Positions 32,397-41,730 are shown, counted from the first letter of the stretch. The stretch: 64,000 bases of DNA from Nocardioides sp. CER19 (GCF_029846275.1 NZ_JARVWS010000001.1:1240001-1304000); one strand, 5' to 3'. Numbers and translations are program-made. The notes: a model not told the origin generated them from the letters alone.

Positions 32397-33661
32397 GAGC
32401 GCAGGCTGCGGCGGAAGCCCCAGACGCCGGCACCCGTGCCCGCGACCACCAGGCCGCCGAGCGCGGCGTGGGCGAGCGGCGACGGACCCTCGTCGAGGGA
32501 GCCGGCGCCGGCCTCCACGGCCGTGGGCACCGCGGTGTCGGGCTCGGACGTGGACGTGGACGGCGTGTCGACCGCCGGAACGGCATCGGCGGCCGGGGCG
32601 ACGCGAGTGTTCGGGCCGCAGGTGACGTGACCGATGGCGACGCTGGCGAGGTCGGCGTCGACGAACTGTCGGGCCGCGGGGAGCAGGTGCAGGTCGAGCG
32701 CGGTCACGTCGATGGCGCCGCGCGCCGGCTGGGACTGCTTGTTGAGCACGATGTCGAGGACGTTCTGCTCGAGCGGCGCGAGCTGCGGGCCGAGCGCGTC
32801 GGTCACGTTGCTCTGGACCTCGTCGATCAGCGTGTCGAGGCCGAGCTGCAGCGGCTGGAGGAGCGGGCCGAGGGTGCCGGCCTGGCCGCCCAGGGTGGTG
32901 GAGATCTGGGTGTCCACGCCCCGCTGGACGGCCTCGGCGACGGCGCTCAGGTTCGTCACGACGTGCGTGTTCGGAGCGGGGTCGACGGGCAGCGAGACCA
33001 GGTCGACGTGGCCGATGGGCGCGGGCGCCTGGAGGTAGGCCGAGGCGTGGGCGATGTTCGCTGTGCCGCGAGCGGACGTCGGACCGGCGCTGCAGGAGGC
33101 CTGGACGGCGCCGAGGTCGATGCCGAGACCGGGGTTGCCGAGGGCGGTCAGCAGCTGGTTGACGACCGGGGCGACCGCGCCCGCGACGGCGTCGGCGAGG
33201 GTGGTGTCGAGCCCCTGGGTGATCTGAGGCGGCAGCACCTGGAGCTTGCTGAAGTCGGCGTGCGCCGCGTCCAGGGTGATGGTCTGTCCACCGGTCAGGC
33301 AGCGCGTCCCGTCGCCGACCTGGGTGAGCGTGGCGCCCTCGCCCGCGACGCCCGAACACGCAGCGGAGTGACCGGCGGTCGTGGTGACCGCGTCCTGCGC
33401 GAGCGTGCCCAGGTTGGTCGCCTGCTGACCGACGGCGACCGGCAGGGCCGGCGCGTTGTCACCGGAGGTGGTCTCGCGGGTGCCGTCGTTGGTCGCGGTG
33501 TAGGTGCCGGTTTCCGTCCCGTGGCCGGCGATGCCGACCTCGAGGGCGGTGGCGGAGGCCTGGGCGACGGGGTCGGCCGCGAACGCGGGTCCGGTGGCCA
33601 GCAGCGCCACAGAGGCGGCCGCCAACGCGGAGCCGGTGCGGAGGAACAGACGGTGACTCAA
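32393..33661 (-). CDS. Secreted surface protein with C-terminal membrane anchor, upstream of the sortase
   Basis: Exported protein of 422 aa that I do not assign to a named family. It has a signal peptide (residues 1-28, LATGPAFA), a repetitive Ala/Gly/Val-rich body with two pairs of cysteines, a Pro/Thr/Ser/Asp-rich linker (about 345-390), and a C-terminal helix followed by a basic tail (WGFRRSLRS). No LPxTG motif is visible before the helix. The TTG start at 33661 is chosen for the AGGAG site 6 nt upstream and the resulting signal peptide. Coupling to the sortase gene suggests it is that enzyme's substrate or partner. Confidence 0.78.
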   Translation of the reverse strand: MSHRLFLRTGSALAAASVALLATGPAFAADPVAQASATALEVGIAGHGTETGTYTATNDGTRETTSGDNAPALPVAVGQQATNLGTLAQDAVTTTAGHSAACSGVAGEGATLTQVGDGTRCLTGGQTITLDAAHADFSKLQVLPPQITQGLDTTLADAVAGAVAPVVNQLLTALGNPGLGIDLGAVQASCSAGPTSARGTANIAHASAYLQAPAPIGHVDLVSLPVDPAPNTHVVTNLSAVAEAVQRGVDTQISTTLGGQAGTLGPLLQPLQLGLDTLIDEVQSNVTDALGPQLAPLEQNVLDIVLNKQSQPARGAIDVTALDLHLLPAARQFVDADLASVAIGHVTCGPNTRVAPAADAVPAVDTPSTSTSEPDTAVPTAVEAGAGSLDEGPSPLAHAALGGLVVAGTGAGVWGFRRSLRS

Positions 33662-33781
33662 CTCGATCTCCTGGCTATTCGGGGGACTCCACGCCGCCCG
33701 AGCGCGGTCGTGGATCGACCTCACAACGCCCGTCGACGGGCGGAGTTACGCGCGAGTAGGGAACCGGCGGGACGACCGCTC

Positions 33782-33787
33782 TACAGT
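33782..33787 (+). promoter_or_regulatory. -10 box of the TIGR02206 gene
   Basis: TACAGT ends 6 nt before the GTG at 33794, consistent with a leaderless transcript and with this start. Confidence 0.55.
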
Positions 33788-33793
33788 CGAGGC

Positions 33794-34531
33794 GTGGCGG
33801 GCACGTTCGAGCCGTACGGCGCCACGCACACCGTGGCCGCCGCGGTCGGTGTCGCCGGCGCCGTCGGTGCGGTGGTGGCCGGCCGCCTGCTGCGCGACCG
33901 ATCGGCCGAGGAGCGGGTGCGGCGCGGCTTCGCCGTGGTGCTGGTGGTGTTCACCGCGCCGCTCCAGATCCGGCAGCTGCTGCCCGGCCAGTTCGAGCTC
34001 GGCTCGTCGATCCCGCTCCAGATCTGCGACCTGGGCTGGATGGTCGCCGTCTACGCGCTGTGGACCACGGAGCGGCGGACGTCGGGCCTGCTCTACTACT
34101 GGGCGCTCACCTTGACCGTGCAGGCGGTGATCACGCCGACGCTGGGCGCCGACTGGCCGGACCCGGACTTCATCGAGTTCTGGGGGATGCACCTGATGAC
34201 GATCTGGGCGGCGCTCTACCTCACCTTCGGCATCGGTGTCCGGACCGACTGGCGCTGCTACCGCTTCACGGTGTTCTGGAGCCTGGTGTGGGCAGCCGTG
34301 ACGATGGTGTTCAACGCCCTGGCCGGCACGAACTACGGCTACCTCGCGCGCAAGCCGGACGTGTCGACGCCGCTCGACCTGTTCGGCCCGTGGCCGGTCT
34401 ACGTCGTGGTGCTCATCGCGGTGGTGCTGGCCGGCTGGGCGCTCATGACGTGGCCCTGGGTGGCGGCGGACCGGCGGGAGCGGCGGCCCGCGCCGCGAGT
34501 CTCCTCGCGGCGCGGGCCAGCCGATCCCTGA
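33794..34531 (+). CDS. TIGR02206 family membrane protein (YwaF-like)
   Basis: Integral membrane protein of 245 aa with about six helices. The family pattern is visible in IPLQICDLGWMVAVYAL, WALTLTVQAVITPTL and FNALAGTNYGYLARKP. Function is unknown. The GTG at 33794 is supported by the -10 box TACAGT. It is divergent from the surface-protein/sortase pair and ends 7 nt from the convergent subtilase gene. Confidence 0.85.
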   Translation: MAGTFEPYGATHTVAAAVGVAGAVGAVVAGRLLRDRSAEERVRRGFAVVLVVFTAPLQIRQLLPGQFELGSSIPLQICDLGWMVAVYALWTTERRTSGLLYYWALTLTVQAVITPTLGADWPDPDFIEFWGMHLMTIWAALYLTFGIGVRTDWRCYRFTVFWSLVWAAVTMVFNALAGTNYGYLARKPDVSTPLDLFGPWPVYVVVLIAVVLAGWALMTWPWVAADRRERRPAPRVSSRRGPADP

Positions 34532-34538
34532 GTCGCGA

Positions 34539-37500
34539 TCAGTCCGTGCCGGACACCTTCACGATCGTCTGGCCGAGCCGGTTGGTCCCGTCGGTGTGGT
34601 CGACGGCGCCGTAGTAGGTGCCGGCCGGGGTGGCGCCGGTCCAGGACAGCGTGACCGTTCCGGTTCCGGCGACGGTGGCCGTGGTCGGAGCCGAGTCCAC
34701 CTTCAGGGTGCCCGCGCCGGTGGGCACGACCCAGTTGTCGATCGAGAACGTGTGCGTCCCCGTCACCTGCCAGCCGTGCACCGCCAGCGTGTAGCTGCCG
34801 GCCGCGGGGTGGCTGAGCTCGATGAGCTCATCGGTGCCGCCGGCCGTGCTCCGGGCGACGACCTTCCCTGCCGAGTCGAGCAGGTAGAGGTCGATGTCGT
34901 CGTTGCCGGGCTTGACGTACTGGATCCGCCAGTAGGAGGTGTCGCCGATGGTCACCGGCACCTTGGTGACACCGCCCTGGGTGTCGTCGGGAGTGCCGAA
35001 GGTCTGGTCGGGGTCCTGCAGGACGGTGCCGGTCAGGGGCCGCGACGCCACGAGTCCGGCCGGGACGGCCTGGTAGGCGCCGTCGTACCCGAACTTCACG
35101 GGGACGTCGACCGTGCCCGACGCGCCGCTGCCGGTCACGGTGGCCGGGGCGCCGATGCTCGCGCCGCGGACGGCGATCGTGCTGTTGACGCTGTAGCCGG
35201 AGCCGCGCCAGGTCAGGTTGCCGAACCGCCAGGCGCCGACCGGAGCGCCGTTGTTGGCGATGGTGACCTCGAAGGACGCCTTGCCGCCGGCCGGCACGGT
35301 CAGCGTCCGCGGGCTCACGGACATCGTGTAGCCGTCGGGTGCGTCGCCGGTGTCGGCGGTGACGGTGATCGACCTGCTGCTGACGTTGGTCACCGTGCGC
35401 TTGACCGTCTCGTTGCCGACCAGCGACTGGATGCCGATGGTGGCGAGGTTGAGGTCCTCGGTCCGGGTCGGGAAGCCGGCGGTGGACAGCTTCGAGCAGG
35501 TCGCCGCGCTGACGGACCCGGGAGCCGCGCCGCAGAGGAAGGCGAGGTAGTCGTTGAAGCCCGCGTCGTAGACCAGGCCGGGCTGGAACATGCCGGGCTT
35601 GGAGACGACGCCGGGGTTCACCTCGCCCGCGCCCCGCTCGAACGGGTTCGCCGGCGTCTTGCGGTCGTTGGACGTGATGTCGAGCGAGGCCGACGTCTGC
35701 AGCGCCGACTTCGCCTCGGCCTGCGACCAGTCGGGGTGGGCCTGCTTGACCAGTGCATACATGCCGGCGATCTGCGGCGAGGACATCGACGTACCGGCGA
35801 TGGCCTGGAACAGCTCACCCTGGACGAAGCCCTCGTCGGTGAACGGCGAGGCGCCCGCGAGGACCTGGATGCCGGGCGCGGTGATGTCGGGCTTGATGAT
35901 CGACGCCGCCGTCGGGGACGGCCCCCGGGACGAGAACACCGTCACCGACGGCGCCTTCCACGGCTGCTTGACGATCGAGCCCGTGTGGACGATCGACGCC
36001 GTGGCCCGGCCGTGGGAGCCGGCGACGTAGGCCCGCGCCCGGTCGGCGACCTTCTGGTCCATGTGGACGGTCGGCACCCAGAAGTTGTCGGTGAACAGGT
36101 TGTCCTGGTCAGGCGTGTCGACGTTCGCGAGGATCTCGCCCAAGCCGCCGGCGTTCTTGACGGCGAGGCTGGTGGCCACGCGTCCGGCCGGCAGGCCGCG
36201 GGTGCAGATCACGATCGCGCCGGCGACCGAGGAGGAGAACTGCTTCTCCGGGTCGCACTGCGCGTTGCCCAGCGTCGCCGCGTCGACGATCCGGGCGTTG
36301 CGCACGGTGCCGCCGATCGAGGCGCCGGTCAGGCGCTTGCCGTTCCCGAGCTGGACGGTGCCCTGGTAGAAGCGCGTCTCGGTGCCGGCCGCGACGCTGG
36401 TCACCCACGGCACGTCGGACGGGCCGCCGATCGTCTCCGGGTCCGGTCCGTCGTTGCCCGCCGAGACGGCCGAGAACACGCCGGCGTCGGAGGCGAACAG
36501 GAACGAGATGGCGTCGACGCCGGTGAGGTTGGCCCCGCCGCCGATCGAGTAGTTGATGACGTCCACGCCGTCGGCGACGGCCTGGTCGATCGCTGCCGAC
36601 AGGTCGGAGCTGAAGCCGCCCTGGTTGCCGAGCGCCTTGTAGGCGATGACCTGGGCACGCGGCGCGATGCCGGACGTCGTGTCGACGTACTTGCCCTTGA
36701 TGAAGGCCTTCACGTTCGCGTCGCCGGCCGCGGTCGAGGCGGTGTGGGTGCCGTGCCCCTCGTCGTCACGCGCGGAGACGAACTCGTCCGGCTCCGCACC
36801 CTCGACGGCGCGGTAGGTCTTGGTCATGTCGCGCGCGCCGACCAGCTTGTCGTTGCAAGTGAAGTCCTTGTCATCGGGGTTCGCCGACGTGTTGCCGAAC
36901 TGGCAGGAGTCGCCGGCGAGCACCGGCGCCGCGGGCAGGGTGCCGTCGTCGGCGAAGCTCGGGTGCTCGGGCCAGATGCCGGTGTCGATGACGCCGACGA
37001 GGACACCGGTGCCGTCGATGCCGGAGTCGTAGGCCTCGCCGTGCCCCGTCAGGTCGAGGAAGTCCTCCTCGGTCGGGACGGAGGACGAGGGGCCGGGGTG
37101 GTACGGCGGCCGGGTGCCCGGCCGACCGTGACCGCGCGGGTGGGTCGGCAGCACGGTGTGGCTGCGGTCGTGCGTGCGGCGGCCCGGCGCGGCCGGCGCC
37201 GCGGCCGTGAGGCCGGTCGCCTGGAACAGCTCGTCGGGCACCACAGCGGCGACCTTCGGGTCGGCCGCCAGCCGTACGGCGGCCGCGTGGTCGACGTTGA
37301 CCGCGAACGCGTTGGCCGCGACGGTGAGGTCCTGCGTGACAGCGCTCGCGGAGACGTCGGCGTCGTCGGCGATCGCGGTGTGGGCGTCGAGGATGGCGCC
37401 CTGGGCGTCACGTGCGGCCGATGTGGCCAGCTGGTCCTGGTCGAACTCGGCCAGCAGCGGGTCGGACTTGAGCAGCACGACGTAGGCATCGTGCCCGCTC

Positions 37501-37664
37501 TTCCGGACGTCCTTGCCGAGGCCCAACGCCTTGACGAGGGCGGCTTGCTTCTGCGTCGCCGGTGCCGCCGAAGCACCTGGTGTCAACGGCGCCGCGACGA
37601 GCGCCCCTCCGATCAGTGCAGCTGCCGCCACACCCCCGAGCAATCCACGAACGTTCGATCCCAA
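34539..37664 (-). CDS. Secreted S8 (subtilisin-like) serine protease, 1041 aa
   Basis: Large extracellular protease. A signal peptide (1-33) is followed by an I9-type propeptide (about 55-150), a Pro/His-rich linker, and the S8 domain with D227 in GVIDTGIWP, H304 in EGHGTHT and S626 in GTSMSSP. An inserted PA domain lies at about 430-560. The C-terminal part has a Fn3-like domain (about 740-850) and a PPC-like beta-sandwich (about 880-1010), both common in actinobacterial and plant-type subtilases. The TTG start at 37664 has GGAGGAG just upstream. It is divergent from the DUF1326 gene. Confidence 0.93.
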   Translation of the reverse strand: MGSNVRGLLGGVAAAALIGGALVAAPLTPGASAAPATQKQAALVKALGLGKDVRKSGHDAYVVLLKSDPLLAEFDQDQLATSAARDAQGAILDAHTAIADDADVSASAVTQDLTVAANAFAVNVDHAAAVRLAADPKVAAVVPDELFQATGLTAAAPAAPGRRTHDRSHTVLPTHPRGHGRPGTRPPYHPGPSSSVPTEEDFLDLTGHGEAYDSGIDGTGVLVGVIDTGIWPEHPSFADDGTLPAAPVLAGDSCQFGNTSANPDDKDFTCNDKLVGARDMTKTYRAVEGAEPDEFVSARDDEGHGTHTASTAAGDANVKAFIKGKYVDTTSGIAPRAQVIAYKALGNQGGFSSDLSAAIDQAVADGVDVINYSIGGGANLTGVDAISFLFASDAGVFSAVSAGNDGPDPETIGGPSDVPWVTSVAAGTETRFYQGTVQLGNGKRLTGASIGGTVRNARIVDAATLGNAQCDPEKQFSSSVAGAIVICTRGLPAGRVATSLAVKNAGGLGEILANVDTPDQDNLFTDNFWVPTVHMDQKVADRARAYVAGSHGRATASIVHTGSIVKQPWKAPSVTVFSSRGPSPTAASIIKPDITAPGIQVLAGASPFTDEGFVQGELFQAIAGTSMSSPQIAGMYALVKQAHPDWSQAEAKSALQTSASLDITSNDRKTPANPFERGAGEVNPGVVSKPGMFQPGLVYDAGFNDYLAFLCGAAPGSVSAATCSKLSTAGFPTRTEDLNLATIGIQSLVGNETVKRTVTNVSSRSITVTADTGDAPDGYTMSVSPRTLTVPAGGKASFEVTIANNGAPVGAWRFGNLTWRGSGYSVNSTIAVRGASIGAPATVTGSGASGTVDVPVKFGYDGAYQAVPAGLVASRPLTGTVLQDPDQTFGTPDDTQGGVTKVPVTIGDTSYWRIQYVKPGNDDIDLYLLDSAGKVVARSTAGGTDELIELSHPAAGSYTLAVHGWQVTGTHTFSIDNWVVPTGAGTLKVDSAPTTATVAGTGTVTLSWTGATPAGTYYGAVDHTDGTNRLGQTIVKVSGTD

Positions 37665-37782
37665 GACTCCTCCAAGCTCCGAGTGGAGAACGGCACGGCG
37701 GCACCGCTCTCGGATGTTTACACAGAGATGGCCGGGGCGATAGGGGCCAGTGGGATCGTCATCCGAGTAGGGGAGAGGCTCA

Positions 37783-37811
37783 TTGACGGTCCTCCTCCCC
37801 CCGGTGACACT
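37783..37811 (+). promoter_or_regulatory. Promoter of the DUF1326-DUF2182 pair
   Basis: TTGACG (37783-37788), a 17-bp spacer and GACACT (37806-37811) would start a transcript near 37818, leaving a leader of about 30 nt before the ATG at 37847. Confidence 0.45.
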
Positions 37812-37846
37812 GAAAGCTTGGGTGCCAGTGGCGAAGGGGGCGGCTC

Positions 37847-38449
37847 ATGTCGTGGAACCTGGCCGGAAGCTATGTGGAGACCTGCTCCTGCGAGCTGATG
37901 TGTCCCTGCAACATGTCGATGGACCACGGCGCCACCTACGACTTCTGCCGGGTGACGCTGGTGTTCGACATCCGCGAGGGCGACATTGAGGGGACCGACA
38001 TCGCGGGGCGGCGGGTCGCGCTGATCGCCGACACCCCGAAGGTGATGACGGACGGCAACTGGCGGTTGGGCGTCTATGTCGACGACGGCGCCAGCGACGA
38101 GCAGTTCGACCGGCTGGTCAAGGTGTTCGGCGGCCAGCTGGGCGGTCCGATGGGCGCCCTGGTGCCGCTGGTCGGAGAGATCGTCGGCGTCGAGCGGGCC
38201 GCCATCGACGTGACCGACGACGGGCTGCGGCACAGCGTGCGGGTGGCCGACACGATCGACTTCGAGATCGAGGACATCGTCCCGTTCGGCGTCGAGACCG
38301 GGGAGCCGGTGCGCTTCCAGGGCATGTTCCACCCGGTCGGCTCCGACCTGATCATGGCCGAGGCCAAGCGCAGCCGCATCGACGCGTTCGGCATCTCCTA
38401 CGAGGGCAAGACGGGTCTGTCCAAGTCGAACTTCTCCTGGGCAGCCTGA
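37847..38449 (+). CDS. DUF1326 domain protein
   Basis: Cytosolic protein of 200 aa without a signal peptide. The DUF1326 signature is a dense Cys cluster at the N-terminus, C13, C15, C19 and C21 in ETCSCELMCPC, with His27 nearby, which looks like a metal site. Function is unknown. The next gene, a DUF2182 membrane protein, starts 6 bp after its stop. The two families occur together in other genomes, so they probably form one system. Confidence 0.88.
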   Translation: MSWNLAGSYVETCSCELMCPCNMSMDHGATYDFCRVTLVFDIREGDIEGTDIAGRRVALIADTPKVMTDGNWRLGVYVDDGASDEQFDRLVKVFGGQLGGPMGALVPLVGEIVGVERAAIDVTDDGLRHSVRVADTIDFEIEDIVPFGVETGEPVRFQGMFHPVGSDLIMAEAKRSRIDAFGISYEGKTGLSKSNFSWAA

Positions 38450-38455
38450 CACACC

Positions 38456-39265
38456 ATGGCGTCGACCGTCGGCCACGACGGCGGCGCCGGCCTCGCTCCG
38501 GCGTACGCCGCCGCCCGCGCGCGCCTGGGCCTGGTCTCAGCCCTCTTCGTGGTCGCCGCCCTCGGCTGGGTGTGGAGCGCGCACCTGATGCGCGGGATGG
38601 ACGAGGGGCCGTGGTCGGGGCTGGGCAGCATCGCGTGGTTCCTCGGCATCTGGGTCGTGATGATGGCGGCGATGATGTTCCCGTCGGTGGCACCGACGAT
38701 CGCGCTCTACACCCGAGCCACCCGGTCGACCTCACCGCTCTCCCCGTGGCTGTTCGCCGCCGGCTACCTGCTCACGTGGACAGCGGCCGGGCTGCTCGCC
38801 TACCTCGTCGGTGCCGGGACGGTCGCGCTCGGGGGCGACCGCCTCGCGTGGGAGCGGGCGGGCCAGGAGATCGCCGCGGCCACGCTCGTCGTCGCGGCGG
38901 TCTACGAGCTCACGCCGCTCAAGGACGTCTGCCTCAGCAGGTGCCGCAGTCCGCTGGGATCGATCCTCGGCTCGTGGCGCGGTGGCCGGCGGGGCGCCGT
39001 CAGCATGGGCATGCGCAACGGCGCCTGGTGCGTGGGCTGCTGCTGGGCCCTGATGGCCTCGCTGTTCGCGTTGGGCGTGATGAGCGTGACCTGGATGGCG
39101 GTCGTGGCCGGCATCATCGCTGTCGAGAAGACGTTCCCCTGGCGACGCGGGCTGACCTACGCGACCGCGGCGCTGCTGCTCGCCACCGGGATCCTGCTGC
39201 TCGTCGCCCCCGACGCCCTGCCCGGACTCACGATCCCGGGGGGACAGACCATGCAGATGGAGTGA
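38456..39265 (+). CDS. DUF2182 membrane protein (predicted metal-binding)
   Basis: Integral membrane protein of 269 aa with about seven helices. The family core VVMMAAMMFPSVAPTIALY near residues 65-83 is Met-rich, and GAWCVGCCWALM near 180-191 supplies three Cys, both suggesting a transition-metal site. YELTPLKDVCLSRCRSP between them is also conserved. It is co-transcribed with the DUF1326 gene, and a perfect hairpin overlaps the stop codon. Confidence 0.88.
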   Translation: MASTVGHDGGAGLAPAYAAARARLGLVSALFVVAALGWVWSAHLMRGMDEGPWSGLGSIAWFLGIWVVMMAAMMFPSVAPTIALYTRATRSTSPLSPWLFAAGYLLTWTAAGLLAYLVGAGTVALGGDRLAWERAGQEIAAATLVVAAVYELTPLKDVCLSRCRSPLGSILGSWRGGRRGAVSMGMRNGAWCVGCCWALMASLFALGVMSVTWMAVVAGIIAVEKTFPWRRGLTYATAALLLATGILLLVAPDALPGLTIPGGQTMQME

Positions 39266-39299
39266 GCCCCGCAGGCGTCTCGGGTCACCTGCGGGGCTC
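39264..39299 (+). terminator. Terminator after the DUF1326-DUF2182 pair
   Basis: A perfect 12-bp stem GAGCCCCGCAGG (39264-39275) with its complement (39288-39299) begins inside the stop codon. No long T-run follows. Confidence 0.65.
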
Positions 39300-39421
39300 G
39301 TGGTGAAGCATGCCGGACGCGGCGCCGTGGCGTCTCGGGAATCGCGAAAGTGGCTGGGGAGGGCGTCGGCTGGGTACTACACCATCGGAGGCGGAGGTCC
39401 GGAGCACCCGGGGAGGGCACC

Positions 39422-39733
39422 GTGAAGGCACTACGTTGGCTCGGCGCGAGCCTGCTCGGGCTCGTCGGAGCCCTGCTCGGGCTGGTCGGTGCCCTGCTCT
39501 GTGTGACGATCATCCTGGCGCCGCTGGGCATCCCGATCCTGTTCCTGGCGCGCCGGTTGTTCCGGACGGCCGGGGCCCTCGTGATCCCGCGCCACGTGCG
39601 TCACCCCGTCGAGGCGATCAGCGAGGCCGCCTCTGACACCGCGGGCGACGTGGGCAAGACGGCACGGAAGCGCGGCAAGTCGGCGCGCAAGAAGGCGAAG
39701 AAGCAGACGAAGAAGATGAAGCGCGCGCTCTAG
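39422..39733 (+). CDS. Small membrane protein with Lys/Arg-rich tail
   Basis: Unrecognised protein of 103 aa. It has a hydrophobic N-terminal half (about 6-45, two close helices or a hairpin with repeated LLGLVGA units) and a strongly basic C-terminus (about 70-103, mostly Lys and Arg) predicted to be coiled or disordered in the cytosol. The tail could bind nucleic acid or acidic lipid; this is inference. The GTG at 39422 has a GGGAGG ribosome-binding site. Confidence 0.7.
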   Translation: MKALRWLGASLLGLVGALLGLVGALLCVTIILAPLGIPILFLARRLFRTAGALVIPRHVRHPVEAISEAASDTAGDVGKTARKRGKSARKKAKKQTKKMKRAL

Positions 39734-39750
39734 GCGGGCGCGGAGGAACG

Positions 39751-39903
39751 ATGACGGCCACTGTCCCGGCGGCGTCCTGCGGAGACGCGCACAACCACGA
39801 GTGGAAGCTCAAGTCGATCGACTTCGAGGACTTCGGCTCGGTCTCGGTGTTCGAGTGCCTCCTCTGCGGGCGCGCCGACCACCGCGACGGCAGCGTCCGC
39901 TGA
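39751..39903 (+). CDS. Small Cys/His protein, 50 aa
   Basis: Short gene of 51 codons 17 bp after the previous one, with GGAGGA 5 nt before the ATG at 39751. The protein has C10, a His pair near residue 15-16 and the knuckle CLLC followed by His, with a Trp-Lys-Leu strand between, which looks like a minimal zinc ribbon. No family recognised. The good ribosome-binding site and spacing support it as real. Confidence 0.55.
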   Translation: MTATVPAASCGDAHNHEWKLKSIDFEDFGSVSVFECLLCGRADHRDGSVR

Positions 39904-40025
39904 CGTACGACGCCCCGCCACTGCTCGGTCCCCGGCACATGGCCCTGGTCACGGGCGCCCTTTCGGGGCAGGATGGCGCCCCCGCGTCCTACCGGACGCA
40001 TCTTCGTTCTCGGGAAGGATCCTCC

Positions 40026-41570
40026 ATGACCCCATGGACCACGCGGCGCCGGGCTGCCCTCGCCACCGCGACGGCAGGACTCGTCGCCGCCGCACTCGTC
40101 TCGATGACGGGCGCAGGCGCGACCGCCACCCCCGCCGCCGCCACCGCCGCTGACGGCTCCGTCTCGACGCCGGTGGACATCCGCACGCCCGACGGCGTCG
40201 TGTCGAGCTACCTGCTCAACGCACGGATCGCCAACCCCGGCCAGACGCGCCTGGTCGAGCGCGCGGTCGAGAAGGCCGGCGGCGTCGTCGTCCAGAGCTG
40301 GCCGCAGATCGGCGTCGTGGTCGCCCACGCCGACGTCTCGACCTTCCGCTCCGACGTGCGGGCGGCGGCGGGCAACGCCCTGGAGTCGATCGGCGCCACC
40401 CGGACCGTGCCGGTCTCCGAGGGCACCCCCGCCGACCTCGGCGCCACCTGGGGCCGGGGCGCCTCGGACTACAAGAAGGATGCGAAGAAGGACGCCAACG
40501 GTGACGTCGGCTCCGAGCCCACGGCAGCCACGGTCGCCGACCCGCGCGAGGGCGAGCAGTGGGACATGCAGATGATCAAGGCCGACCAGGCCCACGCGAT
40601 CACCGACGGCAACCGCAACGTGCTCGTCGGCGTGCTCGACAGCGGCATCGACCCCGACCACCCGGACCTCGCCGCCAACATCGACGTCGCCGACTCGGTC
40701 AACTGCACCGACGCCGGCCGCCCCGACCGGTCCGCCACCGGGTGGTACCCCACGACGAGTGACCACGGCACCCACGTCGCCGGCACCATCGCCGCCGCCC
40801 GCAACGGCGTGGGCATCACCGGCGTCGCCCCCAACGTCCGGCTCGCCTCGGTCAAGGTCGTCAACGACGGCGGCTTCATCTACCCCGAGTACGCCGTCTG
40901 CGGCTTCGTGTGGGCCGGTACGCACCACATGGACGTCACCAACAACAGCTACTACGTCGACCCGTTCCAGTTCTACTGCTCGGACCAGCCCGACCAGTAC
41001 GCCGCCAAGGAGGCCGTCCGTCGCGCGGTCGAGTGGTCGACCGGACAGGGCGTCGTCCACGCCGCCGCAGCGGGCAACTCGTCGTACGACCTGGCGAACA
41101 AGACCACCGACACCACCAGCCCCGACGACGGCACCCCGGTGAACCGGACGATCAACAACGACTGCCAGGACATCCCCACTGAGCTCGACGGCGTCGTCAC
41201 GGTCGCCTCGACCCAGCGGTTCCCGGCCGGCACGATGGACAGCCGGCTGTCCGGCTTCTCCAACCGCGGCCTCGGGATCATCGACGTCGCCGCCCCGGGC
41301 TCGAGCATCCTGTCCACGATCGTCGCCAACAACGGCTACGGCCTGAAGAGCGGCACCTCGATGGCGACACCCCACGTCGTGGGCGTGCTGGCGCTGATGA
41401 AGTCCGCGCACCCGGACTGGTCGCCCGCGAAGATGATCGAGCAGCTCCGCGCCCAGGCCGACGACAAGCCCTGCGGCACCACCACCGCCGGTGCGCCCTG
41501 CGTCGGCACCGCCGAGAACAACAGCTACTTCGGTGAGGGCGTCGTCGACGCGCTCGACGCCGTGCGCTGA
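40026..41570 (+). CDS. Secreted S8 (subtilisin-like) serine protease, 514 aa
   Basis: Extracellular protease with a signal peptide (about 1-32, TRRRAALATATAG start), an I9-like propeptide (about 55-130), a short Lys/Asp-rich spacer (150-160), and the S8 domain with D205 in GVLDSGIDP, H247 in SDHGTHVAG and S445 in GTSMATPH. It lacks the PA insert and the C-terminal domains of the larger subtilase nearby and belongs to a different S8 subgroup. The ATG at 40026 follows GGAAGGATC. A hairpin lies after the stop. Confidence 0.92.
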   Translation: MTPWTTRRRAALATATAGLVAAALVSMTGAGATATPAAATAADGSVSTPVDIRTPDGVVSSYLLNARIANPGQTRLVERAVEKAGGVVVQSWPQIGVVVAHADVSTFRSDVRAAAGNALESIGATRTVPVSEGTPADLGATWGRGASDYKKDAKKDANGDVGSEPTAATVADPREGEQWDMQMIKADQAHAITDGNRNVLVGVLDSGIDPDHPDLAANIDVADSVNCTDAGRPDRSATGWYPTTSDHGTHVAGTIAAARNGVGITGVAPNVRLASVKVVNDGGFIYPEYAVCGFVWAGTHHMDVTNNSYYVDPFQFYCSDQPDQYAAKEAVRRAVEWSTGQGVVHAAAAGNSSYDLANKTTDTTSPDDGTPVNRTINNDCQDIPTELDGVVTVASTQRFPAGTMDSRLSGFSNRGLGIIDVAAPGSSILSTIVANNGYGLKSGTSMATPHVVGVLALMKSAHPDWSPAKMIEQLRAQADDKPCGTTTAGAPCVGTAENNSYFGEGVVDALDAVR

Positions 41571-41583
41571 GCCCGACCCGACC

Positions 41584-41614
41584 GGCGCCGTCCCGCATCC
41601 TGCGGGGCGGCGCC
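41584..41614 (+). terminator. Hairpin after the 514-aa subtilase gene
   Basis: GGCGCCGTCCCGCA pairs with TGCGGGGCGGCGCC (14 bp, one G-T pair) around a TCC loop, 13 nt past the stop. Confidence 0.6.
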
Positions 41615-41730
41615 GCGGCCGTCCTGCGCATCGACCGCGCCGACTCGCGGGGCGGGCGTTCCTGGATTGCTCGCGAACACGAGACACACTGGAGGAGGAG
41701 CTCCACTCGTTGCTTCTTCGGGGAGGGATC

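Noticed and set aside
34596..37898. Plus-strand open frame of 1100 codons
   Set aside because: Antisense to the 1041-aa subtilase, whose catalytic triad is intact.
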